From positions 2,914,001-2,978,000 of the forward strand of contig NZ_BIFQ01000001.1 of NCBI RefSeq assembly GCF_003967515.1: a DNA stretch of 64,000 nucleotides, read 5' to 3'. Below, in pieces: positions 41,495 to 49,896 of this stretch; positions within the stretch are counted from its first letter, which is position 1, and every line of letters begins with the position of its first letter. The notes under the pieces are model-generated. The model did not search any database, was not told the origin of the DNA, and saw nothing but the letters and a program-made list of their open reading frames with translations. A program made the position numbers and the translations under genes. Source of the DNA: Dictyobacter aurantiacus. Its GTDB lineage: Bacteria; Chloroflexota; Ktedonobacteria; Ktedonobacterales; Ktedonobacteraceae.

Positions 41495-41543
41495 TGCCTG
41501 GTGGAAAAACGTATGCTTGCTACAAGTTTTTCTCCACCAGGCA
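41495..41543 (-). terminator. Terminator-like hairpin downstream of the amidase gene
   Basis: TGCCTGGTGGA-AAAAC pairs with GTTTTT-CTCCACCAGGCA. It lies 35 bases after the amidase stop on the minus strand. Confidence 0.6.
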
Positions 41544-41578
41544 GCTATTATGAGCTCTGTGGACGTAATTTCTGGTAA

Positions 41579-43009
41579 TCAGGCGTTTTGATCGGTTCGG
41601 GTGGACAGGGGACGCTGGTGCCAGTCGGTCATCTGCTGGTAGGCATGTACGATGCGCAGCACGGTGGCCTCTTCGAATGGCCTGCCCGCTACCTGGAGGC
41701 CGATGGGGAGTCCCATGGCGTTAAAGCCAGCTGGAAAGGCGACGGTAGGAAGACCCGTCAGGTTGAATGGCATAGTGATGCGCAGGTAAGCGGCGGCGGC
41801 ATCCTCTGTCTGGCCTTCGATCTCGACGGTTTTGCCGGCCTGGTCAAGCGGGATGGCGGGTGTAGGAACGGTGGGGAGCACCAGGGCATCGACACGCTGC
41901 ATAAGGCTGCGCAGGCTACTGGCAAAGATCCGCCGTTCGTGCTGGGCGCTCAGATAATCCACCGCCGTGATGCGGCCGCCCTCCTGTAAGCGGGTGCGTA
42001 CCAGGTCGGTGTAAAGCTCGCCATGGGCAGGATACCAGCCCTTCTGGATGTGGGCCAGCGTAGCCTCGGGCTTCTGGATGGTGCGATAGAGATCCATGGT
42101 CGGGCGCGGTAGCTCGACGTTGATCAGCTCTACCCCTTCTTCCTCCAGAACGCGGCAGGCAGCCTTCCAGGCGAGTCGGACCTCGGGATCGAGAGGATCG
42201 ACAAAGGCATCCTGTGGCACGCCCAGACGCAGTCCCTGCAGTGAGAGCGGTCCCCGGCCCTCGGCCCCCTCGATCAGGGTGCTCGCCGGACGGCTGGGTG
42301 GACCCGAGACGCTATTGGGATCGCGGGGATCGTATTTGGCGATGGCATCAAAGATGATGGCGCAGTCTTCCGCGCTACGTGCCAGGGGCCCCACATGGTC
42401 GAGCGACCAGCTCAGCGGGATGACACCGTGGCAGCTGACGCGCCCATACGTCGGCTTGAGTCCGGTAATGCCGCAGCAGGCGGCGGGAATGCGAATCGAG
42501 CCCCCGGTATCGGTGCCGATAGCGCCCAGCGTCATGCCTGAGGCCACCGCGGCGGCTGAGCCACCGCTTGAGCCACCGGTGGTACGCGTATGATCCCAGG
42601 GATTGCGCGTTGGCGGCGCGTAGGGTCCATAGGCAAACTCAAAGGTGTTGGTGGTGCCGATGATGATGGCGCCTGCCTTGCGCAGTTGCTCAACCACCAT
42701 CGCGTCTTCGCTGGCGATATTCTCGGCCAGCACCTTCGAACTGGCCGTAGTGGGAATACCCTTGATGGCGATCAAATCCTTGATAGCGATCGGGATACCA
42801 TGCAGGGGACTGCGGTAGAGCCCGGTGCGTAGCTCGCGCTCAGCTTGATCCGCGTCCTGGAGCGCCTGCTCATGTATTACCGTTACGAACGCCTGGATCT
42901 CTCCATCGGTCGCGTCAATCTGTTCTAGCGTCTCTAAGACCAGTTCCGTAGGGGTGATGATCCCCGAATGAATTTCGTCGGCGGCTTCGCGTATGGATGT
43001 GTAAGGCAT
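41579..43009 (-). CDS. Amidase (amidase signature family)
   Basis: 476 residues. The Ser-cisSer-Lys triad is evident: Lys in IPIAIKDLIAIKG, and the Ser pair in TTGGSSGGSAAAVASG with IGTDTGGSIRIPAACCG. It resembles GatA in length, but no gatB or gatC lies nearby, so a free-standing amidase or a stray GatA-like enzyme is more likely. Expected reaction: hydrolysis of a C-N amide bond. ATG at 43009. Confidence 0.88.
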   Translation of the reverse strand: MPYTSIREAADEIHSGIITPTELVLETLEQIDATDGEIQAFVTVIHEQALQDADQAERELRTGLYRSPLHGIPIAIKDLIAIKGIPTTASSKVLAENIASEDAMVVEQLRKAGAIIIGTTNTFEFAYGPYAPPTRNPWDHTRTTGGSSGGSAAAVASGMTLGAIGTDTGGSIRIPAACCGITGLKPTYGRVSCHGVIPLSWSLDHVGPLARSAEDCAIIFDAIAKYDPRDPNSVSGPPSRPASTLIEGAEGRGPLSLQGLRLGVPQDAFVDPLDPEVRLAWKAACRVLEEEGVELINVELPRPTMDLYRTIQKPEATLAHIQKGWYPAHGELYTDLVRTRLQEGGRITAVDYLSAQHERRIFASSLRSLMQRVDALVLPTVPTPAIPLDQAGKTVEIEGQTEDAAAAYLRITMPFNLTGLPTVAFPAGFNAMGLPIGLQVAGRPFEEATVLRIVHAYQQMTDWHQRPLSTRTDQNA

Positions 43010-43099
43010 CGTTATCTACTCACTCACTTTTGCATTGTCTTATGTATGATGGTCAGGGTGAAAAGCCCGTAAGCTTTATTGTATCTCAAAGGAAACGAT

Positions 43100-43240
43100 C
43101 CCCGTAGGTTCGGCCCTCGCGGCCGATTTTTCCTCCACGTACGGTTATGCCCGCCGAACGTGAAACAACAAACATGGCGTGTTTAAGCAACATGATTGGA
43201 TAGGAATGAAAAATCGGCCGCGAGGGCCGAACCTACGGGG
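43100..43240. mobile_element. MITE-like element, 33-bp perfect terminal inverted repeats
   Basis: The 141-bp element starts CCCCGTAGGTTCGGCCCTCG and ends with the exact complement of its first 33 bp. Each end contains a REP-type hairpin. The 75-bp interior has no gene. It lies between the amidase start and the histidine kinase stop. Confidence 0.75.
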
Positions 43241-43245
43241 GTCAT

Positions 43246-44757
43246 TTATCTCCTGGCTTTTTCACGGCTTCCAATCAGCACGCTCTCTTTAGGAGCGGCT
43301 TCGATAGCGCGTGGCAGGCTGACTGTAAAGGTGCTCCCCAGGCCGGGCTGGCTCTCTACCGTGATCGTCCCGTGATGGGCCTGCACCGTCCAATCCACAA
43401 TGGCCAGCCCCAGGCCGCTGCTCCCACCGGCGTTGCGTACACGCGCCTGGTCGACGCGGTAGAAGCGTTCAAAGATATGCGCCAGGTGTTCCTGGTCGAT
43501 TCCGATGCCGGTATCTTTGATGGTCACGACGGCGTTGGTAGGAGTCGCGCGGACGCTCAGGGTGACCGAGCCGCCGGGATTGGTGTAGATGATGGCGTTA
43601 TCCAACAGGTTCATGATCATTTGAATCAGCCGGGTTTCATCTCCCAGGACCGTCACGGGCTCGAGCTGTGGGCGGTGGATGGTTACACCGTTTTCTTCAG
43701 CGATGGTGTCGGCGTTGGCGGCCACGACATCGGCCACCTGGTCCAGGCGCACTGGCTCATGCTCTAGCTTGATCTTTCCCTCGTCGCCACGAGCCAGGGC
43801 CAGCAGATCATTGATCAGGCGACCGAGGCGTTCAGCCTCGATATTGACGTTGCGCAGGACCGAGATATATTCTTCACGCGTGGAGGCGTGGAGTAGTGCC
43901 ACATCGGTTGTGCTGCGGATAACGGCGACCGGTGTGCGCAGCTCATGCGAGGCATCGGCGACAAAGCGGCGCTGCCGCGAAAGGACCGTATCCAGACTCT
44001 CGATCATTTCATTCAGGGTGACGGCCAGGAAGTACACCTCGTCGCGGGCCGCCGGGACCGGAACGCGCTGCTGCAGATCCCCCTCCTTAATAGAGCGGGC
44101 CGTACGGATCAGGTTATGAATGGGGGCGAACGCCCGCGAGGCCAGCCAGTAGCTGCCCAGGGCGCTGAAGAGAAGCACGATTATACCCATGATCAGGAGC
44201 TCTTCGGCTACGTGATGCAGCATATCCTGTAGCTCGCCCGTGAACTGCCCCACCTGGACAATAGCGATCAGCTGCCCATCTGTATTGACGGTGCGGCTAT
44301 AGATGCGTGCATTCTCATGCCCATCCAGCGTTTTCACGGTAGCCTGCCAGGGTTTCCCATCCAGGGTCTGGGTTACGCTGCTGGAGGGTACACGTAGCAG
44401 GTGAAAAGCCGGCGTACTACGAAACGGCTTGCCATGGGCATCCAGAACACGTACCAGGATATCATCATTGACATCGCTTGCCGTCAGGGGACGGTTCGTG
44501 GCGTCATGATCAAAGCCTGGTAGCTGACTGACCGATTCATGCATCTGGATGGTGCCATTTTCCATGTAGATCTCACCAGCGATCTGTTCGGCGCGGCTCT
44601 GCAGCGCGCCATCCAGACTGCCGGCCAGCGAGGTCTGCAGATGTCTATAGAGGAAGGCGCTGGCGATCAATAAGAGAATAGCGAAGACGCAGGTGAACCA
44701 GAGGGTCAGTTGTAAACGGATGCCCAGCGGCCAGAGAGGTTTTTTGATCAGTTTCAT
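43246..44757 (-). CDS. Two-component sensor histidine kinase
   Basis: 503 residues: helix 1 near 17-37 (LTLWFTCVFAILLLIASAFL), an extracytoplasmic domain to about 185, helix 2 (LLIMGIIVLLFSALGSYWLA), a HAMP region, the H box FVADASHELRTPVAVI (autophosphorylated His), N box MNLLDNAIIYTN, and G boxes DTGIGI and GSSGLGLAI. Membrane sensor of unknown signal. It overlaps its regulator gene by 4 bp (44754-44757), so the two are translated together. Confidence 0.94.
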   Translation of the reverse strand: MKLIKKPLWPLGIRLQLTLWFTCVFAILLLIASAFLYRHLQTSLAGSLDGALQSRAEQIAGEIYMENGTIQMHESVSQLPGFDHDATNRPLTASDVNDDILVRVLDAHGKPFRSTPAFHLLRVPSSSVTQTLDGKPWQATVKTLDGHENARIYSRTVNTDGQLIAIVQVGQFTGELQDMLHHVAEELLIMGIIVLLFSALGSYWLASRAFAPIHNLIRTARSIKEGDLQQRVPVPAARDEVYFLAVTLNEMIESLDTVLSRQRRFVADASHELRTPVAVIRSTTDVALLHASTREEYISVLRNVNIEAERLGRLINDLLALARGDEGKIKLEHEPVRLDQVADVVAANADTIAEENGVTIHRPQLEPVTVLGDETRLIQMIMNLLDNAIIYTNPGGSVTLSVRATPTNAVVTIKDTGIGIDQEHLAHIFERFYRVDQARVRNAGGSSGLGLAIVDWTVQAHHGTITVESQPGLGSTFTVSLPRAIEAAPKESVLIGSREKARR

Positions 44758-45431
44758 AGGGTCGGCTCCTTTAATTGATAGCCAGAGCCACGTACAGTAT
44801 GAATGACATCTGGTTCACCAGCAGCGCACAGCTTGGTGCGCAGATAACGAATATAGACATCGATAACATTAGAAAGATGTTCAGCATCATAGTCCCAGAC
44901 ATGTTCCGCGATCATATCGCGGCTCAGCACGTGGTGTGGATGGCGCATCAAAAAATCTAATAATGCATATTCTTTGCTGGAGAGTGTCAGGGGACGATCT
45001 CCACGCTGGACCTCGTGGGTGCGCGTATCGAGGGAGATATCCATAAAACGTAGCACCGGCGCCTGCGGTGTCTGATCGCGGCGCAGCAGGGCACGTACGC
45101 GCGCTTCAAGTTCCTGGAAGGCGAACGGCTTGGTCAGATAGTCGTCCGCGCCCATATCCAGTCCTTTGATGCGCTGGTCTACTTTGTTCAGGGCTGTAAG
45201 AAAGAGGATCGGAGCCGTTTGCTGGTGCTCGCGTAGTTGCTGGCAGACTTCCCAGCCATTAAGGCCGGGCAATAATACATCCAGAATAATCAGGTTGTAG
45301 GGAAACTTGTATGCCCGCGCCAGAGCTTCTGGTCCCGTAGCCACTAGATCAACATAGTAATTATTATTTTCTAAACCTCGTTTGATATCTGGTCCCAGGG
45401 TGGGATGATCTTCGACCACTAAGATATGCAC
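44754..45431 (-). CDS. OmpR-family response regulator
   Basis: 225 residues: receiver domain with VVEDHP, phospho-acceptor Asp in LIILDVLLPG and Lys in YLTKPF, then a winged-helix DNA-binding domain with LTLSSKEYALLDFLMRHP and VDVYIRYLRTKL (read as IDVYIRYLRTKL). First gene of the operon with the histidine kinase. ATG at 45431 follows AGGAGCG. It regulates unknown genes, possibly including neighbours. Confidence 0.94.
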   Translation of the reverse strand: MHILVVEDHPTLGPDIKRGLENNNYYVDLVATGPEALARAYKFPYNLIILDVLLPGLNGWEVCQQLREHQQTAPILFLTALNKVDQRIKGLDMGADDYLTKPFAFQELEARVRALLRRDQTPQAPVLRFMDISLDTRTHEVQRGDRPLTLSSKEYALLDFLMRHPHHVLSRDMIAEHVWDYDAEHLSNVIDVYIRYLRTKLCAAGEPDVIHTVRGSGYQLKEPTL

Positions 45432-45581
45432 GCCAACGCTCCTTCGTAGAGTAACGATGTGATTCCTCTATTGTAGATATAGCCACAGTACCTCTACATT
45501 ACCAGAGAAAAATGAGTTAAAGATGAAGTTTTATAGATCTTTCGAGTATAGAATTTATCGCACCACAGAACAAGAAAAACA

Positions 45582-46343
45582 TTACCGGTGTACCGTCCCA
45601 TCGGGCATGGTGGCACCGCGTAACGAGCGTATCTTCGCGATTTGGTCGGCGGTCAGTCCAGTGGCATCGCGCAGATTGGCGCCGGACAGGTTGGCTCCAG
45701 TTAGATTGGTATTGTGCAGATCGCAGGCATGCAGATCGGCTTTGGATAGATTGGCGCCCGCGAGATTGGTGAACGTAAGGATGGCATCGCTGAGGACGGC
45801 CCCATGCAGATCTGATCCGCTCATATTGGCGCCGACCAGGTAAGTGTCGCGGATATCGATCTGTCCCATATGGGCATTGCTGATATCGACATCTTGCAGA
45901 TTGAGCACGACACTATCATTGCTGACCAGTCGGGTCTGATAGATGAAGCGCATCAATTCCGCTTTGCGGTCCGCATCCATGCGGCTAAATGCCTGTCGCG
46001 TCAGAGCGTCTGCGGCTACTTTGGCCGGGTCGGAAACCTTGCGCTTCGTCAGCAGTTGATCGTGCACCAGCAGGTCGGTAATCTTATTCATATAGTTTTG
46101 TAGAATCGTCTCGCGCTGTTGTTCATGGACCAGCTGTACCTGAGAGTTCTGTGTTTGCTGACTGAGCATACGAGCGTTCTGGGCCTGGAACAGATTGGTG
46201 AACACAAAGCCGAGACAGACTACAAGGATGAGCAGCAATATAAGCCAGCGATTCCAGTCTTGATTGCCTCGCTGACGTTCTCCCTCGGGCATACTTGAAG
46301 GTTGTAGGGGGGGCTGTGTGTCTTCTGTTGTTGGATGCTCCAT
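45582..46343 (-). CDS. Membrane-anchored pentapeptide-repeat protein
   Basis: About 253 residues. A cytosolic N-terminus (about 30 residues) is followed by one helix (WLILLLILVVCLGFVFTNLF), a coiled-coil-like linker, and from residue 150 a run of pentapeptide repeats with the A(D/N)LXX pattern (NMSGSDLHGAVLSDA, LAGANLSKADL, LTGANLSGANL). These fold into a right-handed beta helix. The repeats would lie outside the membrane if the N-terminus stays inside. ATG at 46343 follows AGGTGG. Function unknown. Confidence 0.85.
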   Translation of the reverse strand: MEHPTTEDTQPPLQPSSMPEGERQRGNQDWNRWLILLLILVVCLGFVFTNLFQAQNARMLSQQTQNSQVQLVHEQQRETILQNYMNKITDLLVHDQLLTKRKVSDPAKVAADALTRQAFSRMDADRKAELMRFIYQTRLVSNDSVVLNLQDVDISNAHMGQIDIRDTYLVGANMSGSDLHGAVLSDAILTFTNLAGANLSKADLHACDLHNTNLTGANLSGANLRDATGLTADQIAKIRSLRGATMPDGTVHR

Positions 46344-46449
46344 TCTGACCACCTATCTTTCTGGAGTAGCGTGCAGAAAAATGTCCCATTGCTGATGTTT
46401 CTTTTATCATACGCCACACATGCTATTCTGTGAAGCAAGAACAGAAATA

Positions 46450-46638
46450 AGTATTAAGGTCCCTTTATCTGATGCCGGGGCGCGCCCTCGGTACTCCCCA
46501 AGCGGGAGGTGCAGGAGGGCGGCTAGCCCTCCTGCCGGGGTGTGGGGTGTCCCCGCACCCCGGCAGGGAGGCCCCTGCACCCCTTAAGTTAACGCCAATG
46601 GGGCGTGCCCCGGCACCAGATAAAGGGACCTTAATACT
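46450..46638. mobile_element. MITE-like element, 39-bp terminal inverted repeats
   Basis: A 189-bp element starts AGTATTAAGGTCCCTTTATC and ends with its complement; the 39-bp arms differ at only three positions. The interior contains the GC-rich hairpin also found at 832-895. It lies between the divergent pentapeptide and kinase genes. Confidence 0.75.
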
Positions 46639-46808
46639 CATTGTGGAATCAAAAGGTTGCTAGCGCTTGAAACTCATGCTACTATTGAAAGTGAAATACA
46701 TCATGAGTGTGTTGTATGCTCCGGGTCTGTCTCGGTTGAATGTGTCAGGTGCGAACGGCATGGGTTGTGGAGACGGGTGATTTTCGATCATAGAATGGGG
46801 TGGATTGC

Positions 46809-49214
46809 ATGGGGCCAGGTGAGATGGTCGGTCTGCGTTTAGGACATTATCAGATTACGCGCTTAATCGGGCTGGGAGGGATGGCCACGGTATACCTGGC
46901 CCGCGATACCTATCTGAATCGCGAGGTCGCCCTCAAAGTATTTAAGTCGCGCGAAGATGGGCAGGATTCGTTTTTGCGTCGTTTCGAGCGGGAAGCTCAG
47001 ATCGTGGCGCAGTTGGAACATCCCAATATTTTAACGGTCTATGAGTATGGTCGCTATAATGGTATGGCCTATTTTGTGATGCCATATCTCTCTTCTGGTT
47101 CACTACGCAACTATTTGCAGCGGCAGCAGCGACTCTCACCGCGCGCGGCCCTTGATCTGCTGACCCCGATATTGCGCGCCCTACAATATGCCCACGACCG
47201 TGGCTTAATCCATCGCGATATCAAGCCGGATAATATGCTGTTCAAGGCGGATCACTCGTTGGTGCTATCGGATTTCGGCCTGGTAAAGGTGTTGTCGGAT
47301 GAGGAAGACGCCGGGATGCTGGCGAGCTTCGCGACCCATACCAATAGCATTATGGGAACCCCCCAATATATGTCCCCGGAACAGATTCAGGGGAAGGCGG
47401 TTCCCGCCAGCGATATCTATAGCCTGGGGGTCGTGTTATATGAATTGCTGACGGGCCGTGTCCCCTTTATCGCTGATACAGCCATTCGGGTATTGACAAT
47501 GCATCTCTATGAGCCGCCACCATCGCTATGCGCGTTCAATCCCGGACTGTCCGAGGCTCTGGATGAGGTGGTGTCGCGATCACTGGCTAAAGATGCCGCG
47601 CGGCGCTACCAGCGTCCGCTTGACTTCCTGTATGCGTTGACGCGGGTCGTTATGAGCGAAGATGCCGGTCCGGCCTTTTTACCGCCTTCCAGCCAGAATG
47701 TGGTTATATCCTCACCCAGCCTTGAGGGGGTCTGGTTCTCCGATGCTGCCCTGGTACCGGGCCCCGGTGCCGTCGCGGAGTATCGCTCACCTGCTCGTGA
47801 GCCGCTGCAGCCGGGTCCCTGCTCACCGTCGAAGCAATCACAACTCAGCACTGCCGTGCTGCCCGCGACGATCGCGCGCTACGCGGCCAGGCAGCAACAA
47901 AGAACGCCCCATGCCTCGGCTAGCATTGTACCTGTCGTTATCTTTTTAATCCTGCTGGCCTTGATTCCCCTGGGCATCCTCTGGATCTGGCCCACATTGA
48001 CGAGCGGCCATGGGGGAGCCCACCCACGGTCGGGTATGAGCTTAGCCGCGACCGCCTCAACCGTTTCAATGCACACAACGAGTTGTCCCGCCGAGGGACG
48101 TGCTCGCCCGGCCGTGCTAACCCCTCTGACGCATGCATCCTCAGCCCCCCATCAAAGCCTGATCTATCTGCAACAGACCTCCGCTGGTGGAGATGGCGGC
48201 AGCGCTTTTATGCGCTACGACAGCGTGACCACCCGCAATATAGTGATTAACCAGTTGCCGGGAAAACATCTCGGGCAAGCCCAGCTCTCGCCCGATGGGC
48301 AATGGATCTTGTTTGTCGCTATCACCGCTCAGCAGAGCCTGCTCCAACTGGTACGTATTGATGGCAAATTTCTGCAGACGCTCTACTGTGTTCCTCTGAC
48401 GGGTGAGACCGGGTCATCAATCAAAGATATATATTGGTCTCCATATACTTACGCGGATGGCGCGCATATACTGTTTTCGATTGAAAATGGATCGCGCTTT
48501 TATCAATTATGGCTTGCCAGTGGGACCATTGCGCTAAAAATGGTGACGCCGGAGGGCTATCGGTTGATCGGCTGGCATGATGCCTGGCATCTCTACCTCC
48601 GTGATCCCAACAGCAATCTTTACCAGGCTACCCTCCTGAATGGCCGGGAGGAGGCTGACAGAGGCGACCTGCGCCGCATTGCCCTGGCTACCGGCACCGC
48701 TTGCGATGATTACGCGATTGGGAGTGATGCTATGGTGTATGTCAGCCATTGCGCGGGCAAGCCGGTGGATTGCCTGCAGTGTGGATCTTTTGTAAGCGGG
48801 TCTAGCAGCATTGGTCGTTTGGGAGAAGATTCCCCTTTTTTTGTCGACCAGTTTCTGGCTGTATCGCAGATCCACAGTGCGCAGCAGCGCATTCTGGCCG
48901 TATCCCAGGCCGAATATCCCCAGCCCGCCAGGCCGAATGGCCTCTGGCTGATCGATGTCTCCGGCGCGCAGGCTCCAAAGCTTTTGTGCGCGGTTGATAC
49001 GAGGGCGAAAAGTGCCACACTCAACGAATCCTCGCAGGATAGCTGGTCCAATGTTTCGCGTGACGGTCTGCTGTATGTCCTTAAAACCTCTACCCTGCAT
49101 GCTCCTCTCGTTGACACCCTCTCTATTGGCAGCCTGAATAACGATCACCCGACGGTGGTTGCCATGTCATCTTCCAACACCACTCTGACCGTAATCGGCT
49201 GGACCGATCGCTGA
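46809..49214 (+). CDS. Membrane Ser/Thr protein kinase with extracytoplasmic propeller-like domain
   Basis: About 801 residues. The kinase domain (10-280) has IGLGGMATVYLARD, VALKVF, LIHRDIKPDNML, LSDFGLVKV, GTPQYMSPEQI and SDIYSLGVVLYELLTG, all catalytic residues present. A linker of about 90 residues is followed by one helix near 374-396 (PVVIFLILLALIPLGILWIW). The C-terminal 400 residues, outside the cell, contain TolB/WD40-like strands (LSPDGQWILFVAIT, WSPYTYADGAHILFSI) and several Cys. The architecture suggests a receptor kinase. ATG at 46809 is preferred; GTG at 46800 is in frame. Confidence 0.9.
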   Translation: MGPGEMVGLRLGHYQITRLIGLGGMATVYLARDTYLNREVALKVFKSREDGQDSFLRRFEREAQIVAQLEHPNILTVYEYGRYNGMAYFVMPYLSSGSLRNYLQRQQRLSPRAALDLLTPILRALQYAHDRGLIHRDIKPDNMLFKADHSLVLSDFGLVKVLSDEEDAGMLASFATHTNSIMGTPQYMSPEQIQGKAVPASDIYSLGVVLYELLTGRVPFIADTAIRVLTMHLYEPPPSLCAFNPGLSEALDEVVSRSLAKDAARRYQRPLDFLYALTRVVMSEDAGPAFLPPSSQNVVISSPSLEGVWFSDAALVPGPGAVAEYRSPAREPLQPGPCSPSKQSQLSTAVLPATIARYAARQQQRTPHASASIVPVVIFLILLALIPLGILWIWPTLTSGHGGAHPRSGMSLAATASTVSMHTTSCPAEGRARPAVLTPLTHASSAPHQSLIYLQQTSAGGDGGSAFMRYDSVTTRNIVINQLPGKHLGQAQLSPDGQWILFVAITAQQSLLQLVRIDGKFLQTLYCVPLTGETGSSIKDIYWSPYTYADGAHILFSIENGSRFYQLWLASGTIALKMVTPEGYRLIGWHDAWHLYLRDPNSNLYQATLLNGREEADRGDLRRIALATGTACDDYAIGSDAMVYVSHCAGKPVDCLQCGSFVSGSSSIGRLGEDSPFFVDQFLAVSQIHSAQQRILAVSQAEYPQPARPNGLWLIDVSGAQAPKLLCAVDTRAKSATLNESSQDSWSNVSRDGLLYVLKTSTLHAPLVDTLSIGSLNNDHPTVVAMSSSNTTLTVIGWTDR

Positions 49215-49220
49215 TAATAA

Positions 49221-49237
49221 TCGGAGGCGAGCTCCGA
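49221..49237. repeat. REP-like palindrome copy with changed stem pair
   Basis: Read on the minus strand: TAGGT, then TCGGAGCTCGCCTCCGA, then TTAT. The stem has G-C where others have C-G, and pairing is kept. It sits just after the kinase stop. Confidence 0.7.
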
Positions 49238-49307
49238 ACCTATTGGGTGCAAAAAGGGGGAATTATCGAATTTCTGGGGTTTATATGGTAATATGCCAAT
49301 ATATGAT

Positions 49308-49371
49308 GTTATTTCTGTAGTAGCGCAACAGGAGCGCATTCGCGCTCCTGTTGCGCTACTACAGAAATAAC
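49308..49371. repeat. Long perfect palindrome (30-bp arms, ATTC loop)
   Basis: Arms 49308-49337 and 49342-49371, core GCGC-ATTC-GCGC. Immediately followed by GTGCGGCCGCGCACGCC, the shared right flank. Confidence 0.85.
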
Positions 49372-49417
49372 AGTGCGGCCGCGCACGCCTTTGCGCATCC
49401 ATGGTGCTCAGCAACTA

Positions 49418-49473
49418 TTTTTAAGTTGGTGCATGGAGTGCGCGAAAGCGCACTCCATGCACCAACTTAAAAA
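49418..49473. repeat. Long perfect palindrome (26-bp arms, GAAA loop)
   Basis: Core GCGC-GAAA-GCGC. Left neighbour CATGGTGCTCA and right neighbour GTGCGGCCGCG plus GTGCGGGGGCGCT complete the composite element. It is the second of two palindromes in the 370-bp gap between the kinase and the 90-codon gene. Confidence 0.85.
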
Positions 49474-49580
49474 CCAGTGCGGCCGCGTATGCGGACGCCC
49501 GTGCGGGGGCGCTTATGTCCCCCAATGAGAAGTAAAAAAACACATCCTTAATGGATAGTTACTGCTGCTGGAGAAACTTG

Positions 49581-49853
49581 ATGGAAGAAAAAAGCGTCAG
49601 GGAGACCCTGCTGGAGATTCATCAAAGTCTGAAGCCGCTGGCGGAATTGTCGGCCGCGATTATTACGCAGGCGGAACTACAGGCGTACACCGAAAATCTG
49701 TATAATCAATTGGTGCAGGTTGCCTATGATGGGATCAGTTATCTAAAGAAATTAGAGGTGGGCCAGATCGTGACACAGGAAATGGTAAACGAAAGGGATG
49801 CGCTACTGGCACGTGCCCACCGCTTGATTCTGGATGCCCCAAACGCCCATTAA
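49581..49853 (+). CDS. Small helical protein of unknown function (90 aa)
   Basis: ATG at 49581 lies nine bases after GGAG. The protein is acidic and predicted helical throughout (EEKSVRETLLEIHQSLKPL, then LYNQLVQVAYDGISYLKKLE), perhaps a coiled coil. No signal peptide or Cys. It is convergent with cydC, with about 40 bp between. No family is recognised, although the composition is that of a real protein. Confidence 0.55.
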   Translation: MEEKSVRETLLEIHQSLKPLAELSAAIITQAELQAYTENLYNQLVQVAYDGISYLKKLEVGQIVTQEMVNERDALLARAHRLILDAPNAH

Positions 49854-49896
49854 TCTGATTCCGTGCCGGTGCAGGGACGTGTTTCGTGGGAGTGTT

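Noticed and set aside
46657..46842. 61-codon frame with CVVC...CVRC resembling a zinc ribbon
   Set aside because: Out of frame with the kinase that follows, overlaps its start, and has no ribosome site; the Cys pattern is probably chance.
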